Shown here: positions 1 to 3,917 of the stretch, one piece after another
Numbering within the stretch: position 1 is the stretch's first letter
Layout of the letters: the number at the start of each line of letters is the position of its first letter
Assembly: GCA_031283835.1 (NCBI GenBank)
Contig: JAITBA010000197.1
Coordinates: 1 to 7,049 of the forward strand
Length of the DNA: 7,049 nucleotides
Reading direction: 5' to 3'
DNA from: Oscillospiraceae bacterium
GTDB taxonomy: Bacteria > Bacillota > Clostridia > Oscillospirales > Acutalibacteraceae
Notes under the pieces: generated by a model
Database searches by the model: none
The model's input: only the letters and a program-made list of their open reading frames with translations
Told to the model about the DNA's origin: nothing
Translations under genes and position numbers: made by a program

Positions 1-1
1 T

Positions 2-661
2 ATCGTCGCCACAGGCGGCTGTGCCGCCCCCGCACACGGCAGCAACGGCTCTGGCCTTGATTTGCTGCGCTCGCTGGGCCACCCCATCGTGGCACCGAAG
101 CCCGCGCTGGTGCCGCTCACAGCGCAATCGCCCGTGCTGCCCCTGCTGCAAGGCCTGCGCACGCGGGGCACTATCACGCTTGCGAGGCACACGGCGGCAG
201 GCGAAATCCTCTTCACAGAGGACGGCCTTTCCGGCATCGCCGCCATGGAAGTCAGCCGCAACGCCACACCGGGGGCCATTGCAAGCTTGGATTTGTTGCC
301 GGAATTTTCGCCGGAAGCGCTCACCGCCATCATTGGCCGCTGGCAAAGCGAATGCCCCGAAATGGGGCTGGCGGGGCTGCTCCCCCGCCGCGTGGGCGAG
401 GCTGTCTGCAAAGCCGCGCATGCCCCCGCAGACGTCGCGGCAACCTGCAAAGATTTCCGCTTCACCATCACCGGCACACGGGAGTTCCCCTTTGCGCAAG
501 TCACCGCCGGGGGCGCGGATGTGGCCGCCTTTGACCCACACACCCTCGAAAGTCGTTTGGTGCCGGGGCTTTTTGCCTGCGGCGAAGCCCTCGACGTTGA
601 CGGTGGCTGCGGCGGCTTCAACCTCCACTGGGCCTGGGCCTCCGCTCTTCTTTTAAAATAG
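2..661 (+). CDS. HI0933/BaiN-family FAD-dependent oxidoreductase, C-terminal part (5' end outside window)
   Basis: The open frame enters from the left edge and runs 219 codons to TAG at 659-661. It begins at an IVATGG stretch, the end of the N-terminal dinucleotide-binding portion, followed by a GSNGSG loop and LGHPIV..KPALVPL, typical of the HI0933/BaiN flavoprotein family (often annotated aminoacetone oxidase family or NAD(P)/FAD-dependent oxidoreductase). The middle has GEILFTEDGLSG, matching the family's GE-LFT--G-SG motif. The C-terminus has GLFACGEALDVDGGCGGFN followed by WAWASA, the second FAD-contacting segment. Family members are about 400 residues, so roughly the first 180 should lie upstream; no start codon is in view. 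The family binds FAD and probably acts in the cytoplasm. Characterised members include the bile-acid enzyme BaiN, but the substrate here cannot be inferred, so no symbol is given. It converges on secG. Confidence 0.9.
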   Translation: MVATGGCAAPAHGSNGSGLDLLRSLGHPIVAPKPALVPLTAQSPVLPLLQGLRTRGTITLARHTAAGEILFTEDGLSGIAAMEVSRNATPGAIASLDLLPEFSPEALTAIIGRWQSECPEMGLAGLLPRRVGEAVCKAAHAPADVAATCKDFRFTITGTREFPFAQVTAGGADVAAFDPHTLESRLVPGLFACGEALDVDGGCGGFNLHWAWASALLLK

Positions 662-667
662 CTAAAA

Positions 668-694
668 GCCCCTGCGAAATGCATTCGTAGGGGC
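668..694. terminator. Hairpin between convergent genes, probable terminator
   Basis: An 11-bp inverted repeat (668-678 with 684-694, one G-T wobble) encloses a 5-base loop, ATGCA. It starts 6 bases after the flavoprotein stop codon. On the minus strand the stem is followed directly by CTTTTAG, so it fits best as an intrinsic terminator for secG transcription. On the plus strand the tail is the weaker AACTTT. The loop and arms together are close to a perfect palindrome, so this could also be a copy of a dispersed intergenic palindrome; I cannot test that from one window. Confidence 0.6.
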
Positions 695-702
695 AACTTT
701 AA

Positions 703-777
703 GTCGCTTCGCTGTGTTCTGCCAAAGCCTATGCGTTTTAGCAGGTCGCTTCGCTGTGTTCTGCCAAAGCCTAAGCG
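703..777. repeat. Tandem duplication, 42-bp period, overlapping the secG 3' end
   Basis: Bases 703-735 and 745-777 match at 32 of 33 positions, with the first 29 bases (703-731 and 745-773) identical. The offset is 42 bp. The right copy contains the secG stop codon (771-773) and the base pairs just before it; the left copy is wholly non-coding. Read on the minus strand, each copy holds a short stem, GCTTTG pairing with CGAAGC (one G-T wobble), around an 11-base loop. No open frame of its own is supported. The simplest explanation is local duplication of the secG tail or an inserted intergenic repeat unit. Confidence 0.85.
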
Positions 778-1028
778 CGGCTGAAAAACAGGAACAAGAG
801 GGTTGCGCCCAGCGCAATGCCAAAGAACGCAATCGTGAGGTACTTGGTGTACTTCACCAGCTTGTCTTCGTAGGAGCGCCCCTTGGTCTTGCCAAACAGG
901 TTATCCATGCCGCCGGAAATAACGCCGGACAGACCCTGTGCCTTGCTTTCTTGCAACATCACCAGCACCGTGATAGACACGGACACCAGAATTGTCACGA
1001 CTGCCAATACGATTTGATACCATTCCAT
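771..1028 (-). CDS. secG: Preprotein translocase subunit SecG
   Basis: This encodes an 85-residue membrane protein, usual for Firmicute SecG (about 75-85). SecG is the small non-essential partner of SecY and SecE in the protein-export channel, where it assists SecA-driven translocation. Two hydrophobic helices are visible: residues about 4-24 (IVLAVVTILVSVSITVLVML) and about 63-82 (YLTIAFFGIALGATLLFLFF). Between them lies the family signature: a LQESKAQGLSG stretch, a GG pair, and NLFGKTKGRSYEDKL. The start was set at ATG 1026-1028 (MEWYQ) because GGAGG lies 9 bases upstream (1038-1042); an in-frame ATG twelve codons earlier has no such site. The gene has its own promoter at 1085-1113 and ends inside a tandem repeat. 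In many Firmicutes secG sits before rnr and smpB; here neither follows, and the neighbouring gene converges. Confidence 0.95.
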   Translation of the reverse strand: MEWYQIVLAVVTILVSVSITVLVMLQESKAQGLSGVISGGMDNLFGKTKGRSYEDKLVKYTKYLTIAFFGIALGATLLFLFFSRA

Positions 1029-1084
1029 AGTTCGTAACCTCCAAGCGTTTAACACGCACATCATTTAAAATTTTGCACTAAGAT

Positions 1085-1113
1085 ATTTTAACACAACTTG
1101 GAGGAAAATGCAA
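1085..1113 (-). promoter_or_regulatory. Predicted sigma-A promoter of secG
   Basis: On the minus strand a -35 box TTGCAT (1108-1113) and a -10 box TAAAAT (1085-1090) are separated by exactly 17 bp. The -10 matches 5 of 6 consensus bases and the -35 matches 4 of 6. Transcription would start near 1078, giving a leader of about 50 bases before the GGAGG at 1038-1042. An A-rich-loop palindrome (1112-1129) abuts the -35 box. Confidence 0.7.
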
Positions 1114-1140
1114 GCATTTTTTTATGCTTTTCCATTTTTC

Positions 1141-2301
1141 TTACGCCAATACGCCAAAATCGCGCACTTGGGCACCGTCCTGCGCCGATTTGGCGGAAAT
1201 CGTACCATTGACGAAGGTCAGCAGGCTGCCGATAGTGGGGCCGCCGTCCTCATAGCATGTTAGGTCATTGGGGCTTTTGAAGATTTTGTTGTCGTGGCCG
1301 TGCCCGCAGAAAAAGTTGGTAATTTCCAGGTTATCCTTCAGGGGCGCCCACCAGTTTTCGAACAGACCGGGGCTGTTTAAATCGTATTCGTGGCAGATGC
1401 ACACGCGATACTGCACCTCGCCGCCACCTTCTTTTTTCAGGGAATCCAGCCAGGCTTTTTCTTGGGCGCGGTAGGCTGCAAAGTCGGCCAAACCGGCGTA
1501 TTCCGCGTGGTCGTCCTGCTTGTCTTCCCCGCTGTCGAGCACAGTGAAATGAATGGGACCGTAGGTGGCAGTGTAATACATTTCGCCGGTTTTGGTGGGG
1601 AAATATTTACGCATTTCGGTGGCCCACTGGCCGCGGGTTTCGTGATTGCCGCGGGCATAGATCACCGGAAAACCGCCGCCGGTCATCTGCGCCGCTAGGT
1701 CGAGAATTTCATCACGGAAGGTGTCCTGCACCAAAATCCAGTCACGGGTGATGTCCCCGGCAAAAATCAACAAATCCGCCTGCGCGCCCGCGTCTTCGAG
1801 CAGCTTTTTTTCGTTGGCCAAGGCTTGCTCTTTGTGCCCGTGCACGTCGGTGAAATACAGCGCCCGCACAGTTTCTTGGCTCTCTGCGCTGCCCCGGAAG
1901 GTGTAGCTGGGGCTGGTGGCTTGCTTGCCCTTGATGGCAAAGTAGCTCAAGCTAAACCACACGTATTGGCTTTGCACTTTATAGCTGTCGCAGTTATCCA
2001 GCACAGCTTTTTTCACTTTTACTACGTGCAGCGTGTCGTCGGAGCGGATGGAGCCGCTGGCGGAATCGTAAAACGTTTTTTCTACGCCGTCGGTGGTTAC
2101 GATAAGCCCGCCGGTGCCACGTTTATCGGTGGCCCACATCACTGCGTATTCCTCGCTGCTGACAATGAACACCGCCGGCTGCGTGACGATTTTGATTGGT
2201 ACCGGCACCACCAGCGCGCCGCCAATTGACATATGGAAACTCAGAAGCGCCGCCACAATTTTGTTGCCAATGGAGGTGAACCATGCTGTAATACTTTCCA
2301 T
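1141..2301 (-). CDS. Metallophosphoesterase with N-terminal purple-acid-phosphatase-like domain
   Basis: This is a 386-residue protein of the calcineurin-like metallophosphoesterase superfamily, which hydrolyses phosphate esters with a two-metal centre. All superfamily motifs are present in order: DVH (D152, H154), GD (D183), GNHE (N219, H220), a lone metal-ligand histidine in CHEYD (H304), and GHGH (H334, H336). Residues about 40-137 form a beta-rich stretch with a YAVMWAT strand and a YKVQSQYVWFSL strand, resembling the fibronectin-like domain that precedes the catalytic domain in purple acid phosphatases. However, the GDxxY tyrosine of true purple acid phosphatases is replaced (GDITRDW), so generic metallophosphoesterase is safer. 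Residues about 14-36 are hydrophobic and could be a membrane anchor or uncleaved signal; no clear cleavage site is seen. The start is supported by GAGGAG about 7 bases upstream (around 2306-2312). A strong promoter lies at 2352-2380. Substrate unknown. Confidence 0.88.
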   Translation of the reverse strand: MESITAWFTSIGNKIVAALLSFHMSIGGALVVPVPIKIVTQPAVFIVSSEEYAVMWATDKRGTGGLIVTTDGVEKTFYDSASGSIRSDDTLHVVKVKKAVLDNCDSYKVQSQYVWFSLSYFAIKGKQATSPSYTFRGSAESQETVRALYFTDVHGHKEQALANEKKLLEDAGAQADLLIFAGDITRDWILVQDTFRDEILDLAAQMTGGGFPVIYARGNHETRGQWATEMRKYFPTKTGEMYYTATYGPIHFTVLDSGEDKQDDHAEYAGLADFAAYRAQEKAWLDSLKKEGGGEVQYRVCICHEYDLNSPGLFENWWAPLKDNLEITNFFCGHGHDNKIFKSPNDLTCYEDGGPTIGSLLTFVNGTISAKSAQDGAQVRDFGVLA

Positions 2302-2351
2302 TTTCTCTCCTCATTCCGTGTAGAAATTATTAAGAAAACCAAGCGTTATTT

Positions 2352-2380
2352 ATTATACAACAGAAATCACGAAAAGTCAA
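2352..2380 (-). promoter_or_regulatory. Strong sigma-A-type promoter of the metallophosphoesterase gene
   Basis: On the minus strand TTGACT (2375-2380, 5 of 6 consensus) and a perfect TATAAT (2352-2357) are 17 bp apart. The predicted start point is near 2345, leaving a leader of about 45 bases to the ATG at 2301. The surrounding 2313-2430 stretch is AT-rich compared with the genes on either side. The gene is therefore probably transcribed on its own rather than by read-through from cysE. Confidence 0.85.
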
Positions 2381-2434
2381 CAGTAATTTTGTGTGTTGTG
2401 CGGATTTATATTATTTCTATTAATCAGTAGGCGC

Positions 2435-2513
2435 GCCGCGAGAGCGAAAGCGTTCTGACACAAGCGTTTTGCCGCGAGCGCGAAAGCGTTCTAACACAAG
2501 CGTTTTGCCGCGA
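2435..2513. repeat. Tandem repeat, two 36-bp units plus a 7-bp partial unit, after the cysE stop
   Basis: Units 2435-2470 and 2471-2506 differ at only two positions (2443/2479 and 2457/2493). A third partial unit, GCCGCGA, follows at 2507-2513. The array begins one base beyond the cysE stop codon (2515-2517) and lies in the gap before the metallophosphoesterase promoter. The units are not strong palindromes and no U-rich tail follows, so it is not a standard terminator. No coding frame is supported. With only two full units and no spacers, it is not a CRISPR array. Confidence 0.9.
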
Positions 2514-2514
2514 T

Positions 2515-3174
2515 TTAAATGCCCGCGCCGCCGTCGTGCAGTTCCAGCGTCACATGCTCCAGCTCCCGCTCCAAGCGGTGCAGGCGGCGACGCAACTGGC
2601 AGATTTCTTGGGCCACAGGGTCGGGGGCATCGGTCTGGTCATAGGGGTCGATGCGCTTCCCATTGAATTTTACCACGTGTGCGGGAATGCCCACGGCGGT
2701 GCTGTTGGAGGGAATTTCGCGCAATACCACGGAACCGGCGGCAATTTTGGTGTTGTCGCCCACCTTAAAGGGCCCAAGCACTTTGGCGCCTGAGCCAATC
2801 GTGACCCCGTTGCCGATGGTGGGATGGCGCTTGCCCACGTCTTTGCCGGTGCCGCCCAGCGTCACACCTTGATAGATCGTCACATTATCACCGATTTCGG
2901 TTGTTTCGCCAATCACCACGCCCGAACCATGGTCGATGAACAACCGGCGGCCAATGGTGGCGCCGGGGTGGATTTCGATACCTGTTTTGCGCACGGCGCG
3001 CTGGCTGATCCACCGCGCCAAAAAGGGCAGGTTGTGCCGCAGGCACCAGTTGGCACGGCGATGCATGCGCACCGCCCGCAAACCGGGGTAGAGCAAAAAT
3101 ATTTCAATGGCGGAACGCGCCGCGGGATCCCGCTCCCGCACCGCCGCAATGTCTTCTTTTAATCGTTCAAACAT
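2515..3174 (-). CDS. cysE: Serine O-acetyltransferase
   Basis: This encodes a 219-residue enzyme that acetylates L-serine with acetyl-CoA to give O-acetylserine, the first committed step of cysteine synthesis, in the cytoplasm. The N-terminus (MFERLKEDI..ERDPAAR..IEIFLLYPG..A) is the helical SATase domain. From about residue 65 the left-handed beta-helix of hexapeptide repeats begins (GIEIHPGATIG), containing the family signatures IDHGSGVVIGETTEIGDN and YQGVTLGG, and GKRHPTIGNGV with the conserved histidine. The last ~40 residues (PVAQEICQLRRRLHRLEREL) look like a charged coiled coil. Length fits short bacterial CysE. Two ATGs lie six bases apart (ATGCGTATG). The inner one (3172-3174) was chosen because GAGGGG (3182-3187) is 7 bases from it but only one base from the outer ATG at 3180. 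No T-box leader or other riboswitch is recognisable. It is divergent from the ferritin-like gene; no cysK is adjacent. Confidence 0.95.
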   Translation of the reverse strand: MFERLKEDIAAVRERDPAARSAIEIFLLYPGLRAVRMHRRANWCLRHNLPFLARWISQRAVRKTGIEIHPGATIGRRLFIDHGSGVVIGETTEIGDNVTIYQGVTLGGTGKDVGKRHPTIGNGVTIGSGAKVLGPFKVGDNTKIAAGSVVLREIPSNSTAVGIPAHVVKFNGKRIDPYDQTDAPDPVAQEICQLRRRLHRLERELEHVTLELHDGGAGI

Positions 3175-3181
3175 ACGCATT

Positions 3182-3187
3182 CCCCTC
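3182..3187 (-). promoter_or_regulatory. Ribosome binding site deciding the cysE start
   Basis: GAGGGG on the minus strand lies one base from the ATG at 3180 and 7 bases from the in-frame ATG at 3174. Normal spacing is about 5-10 bases, so translation should begin at 3174. Confidence 0.7.
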
Positions 3188-3222
3188 TTGAGTACAAGTT
3201 CTTCAGATCCTTGCTTGTTCTA

Positions 3223-3318
3223 TCTTACGCATATGCGTGCGCGTGGTTGCAATTTTCTTTAACGCTTTGTTGGTTGATGCGCCTTCTATTCTTACGCATA
3301 TGCGTGCGCGTGGTTGCA
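3223..3318. repeat. Duplicated 29-bp element with a 12-bp palindrome in the divergent cysE / ferritin-like control region
   Basis: Bases 3223-3251 and 3290-3318 are identical over 29 bp; allowing a one-base indel the similarity extends a few bases further left. Each copy contains the perfect palindrome ACGCATATGCGT followed by GCGCGTGG. The two copies are 67 bp apart, start to start, with 38 unrelated bases between. They occupy the space between two divergent start codons, where an operator or duplicated promoter would sit. On the minus strand, copy 1 could supply TTGCAA and TAAGAT boxes for cysE, but the spacing is 19 bp, so this is weak. No good promoter was found for the plus-strand gene. 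The operator role is an inference. Confidence 0.75.
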
Positions 3319-3340
3319 TAAGAATGCAGTGAATTTTGAC

Positions 3341-3348
3341 AGAAAGGA
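3341..3348 (+). promoter_or_regulatory. Ribosome binding site for the ferritin-like gene
   Basis: AGAAAGGA matches eight consecutive bases of the sequence complementary to the 16S rRNA 3' end and lies 10 bases before ATG 3359. A rival GGAGG at 3373-3377, 8 bases before ATG 3386, could instead serve a start nine codons later. The upstream site was preferred because of its longer match and because the HPEDY segment between the two reads as plausible protein. Confidence 0.5.
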
Positions 3349-3358
3349 CGGCGGCGCC

Positions 3359-3871
3359 ATGGTGTTGCACCCGGAGGACTATCAGATGAAAATCCCCTAT
3401 CCTGCGGTAAAAACGGCAGGGCCGAATATCGCCTACGCACGGATGATGCTGCGCAATATTGGGTCACGGAATTCGGAAACGTCTTCCTGCATGCTATATC
3501 TGTATGACCGCGCGGTCACAACAGCATACCCCGAAATTTCGAACGTATTTGAACAGATTATGCACACGGAAGAAATTCATTTGGATCTGTTCAGTCAGGC
3601 GGCGTTCCAGTTGGGCGCAGACCCGCGCGCTTGGTATGTGCCGGGCGGGCGGGCGCAATACTGGTCCCCGGCCGCACTGCGCTACACCACCGTTTTGCGG
3701 CCTCTGCTGCAAAATGCCCTGGCCCTGGAGCGCGCCACCATTGCGGAATACGAACTGCAAATTCAAAAAACGCAAGATGAAGGCCTGTTGCAACTGCTGC
3801 GGCGGGTGCTGCTGGACGAATCTATGCACGTGGAAATTTTTCGCAGTCTGATTGCAAGTTATAACGCGTAA
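3359..3871 (+). CDS. Ferritin-like (rubrerythrin-type) diiron-fold protein
   Basis: This is a 170-residue protein, counted from ATG 3359, predicted to be a four-helix bundle of the ferritin-like superfamily. The metal-ligand pattern of diiron proteins is complete: E40 in helix 1 (NSETSS), ExxH in helix 2 (E71, H74 in TEEIH), E124 in helix 3 (LERATIAEY, with Y131 seven residues on), and ExxH in helix 4 (E154, H157 in DESMH). The linker YVPGGRAQYWSPAALRY between the two helix pairs and the MKIPYP start resemble small Clostridia proteins annotated as ferritin-like or rubrerythrin family. There is no CxxC rubredoxin domain and no signal peptide. The likely role is oxidative stress defence or metal handling in the cytoplasm; the real activity and metal (iron or manganese) are unknown. 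An alternative start is ATG 3386 (161 residues). It is divergent from cysE and ends at a nested hairpin facing rel. Confidence 0.8.
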   Translation: MVLHPEDYQMKIPYPAVKTAGPNIAYARMMLRNIGSRNSETSSCMLYLYDRAVTTAYPEISNVFEQIMHTEEIHLDLFSQAAFQLGADPRAWYVPGGRAQYWSPAALRYTTVLRPLLQNALALERATIAEYELQIQKTQDEGLLQLLRRVLLDESMHVEIFRSLIASYNA

Positions 3872-3913
3872 CCATGGGCCAAAAGCACAGATGTGCCGGT
3901 TTTTGCATGGGTT
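3870..3913. terminator. Nested hairpin between convergent ferritin-like and rel genes
   Basis: An inner stem GCAC/GTGC (3885-3888 with 3893-3896, loop AGAT) is extended by CAAAA/TTTTG (3880-3884 with 3901-3905), and again by AACCATG paired with CATGGGTT (3870-3876 with 3906-3913, one bulged G). The inner stem is followed by CGGTTTTTG on the plus strand and by TTTTGG on the minus strand, so it may stop transcription in both directions. It fills the short gap between the two stop codons (3869-3871 and 3918-3920). The stem is interrupted by two bulges, so efficiency is uncertain. Confidence 0.55.
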
Positions 3914-3917
3914 TGGG

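Noticed and set aside
714..1037. 107-codon plus-strand frame opposite secG
   Set aside because: Antisense to secG, running through the tandem repeat, with no ribosome binding site or domain; a shadow.
1112..1129. Palindrome AAGCAT/ATGCTT with an A-rich loop as a terminator for the metallophosphoesterase gene
   Set aside because: Only a 6-bp AT-rich stem, with no T run after it on the minus strand, and it abuts the secG -35 box. Too weak to call.
2430..2520. Rare-cutter sites GGCGCGCC (2430-2437) and ATTTAAAT (2513-2520) flanking the 36-bp repeat, as if a cloning junction
   Set aside because: There is no vector or marker sequence, both sites run smoothly into native sequence (one forms the cysE stop), and the repeat is simply GC-rich beside AT-rich DNA. 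Coincidence is likely.
3223..3318. A repeat-spacer-repeat look: two 29-bp repeats with 38 bp between, sizes like a minimal CRISPR
   Set aside because: Only two copies, no cas genes, and the location between divergent start codons fits a regulatory duplication better.
3181..3340. T-box or other riboswitch leader for cysE
   Set aside because: No AGGGTGG-like T-box core or terminator/antiterminator pair was found on the minus strand in the leader.
3336..3341. Perfect TTGACA box on the plus strand before the ferritin-like gene
   Set aside because: A -10 box at normal spacing would fall at about 3359, at the chosen start codon, where the sequence (ATGGTG) does not resemble one. Treated as chance.
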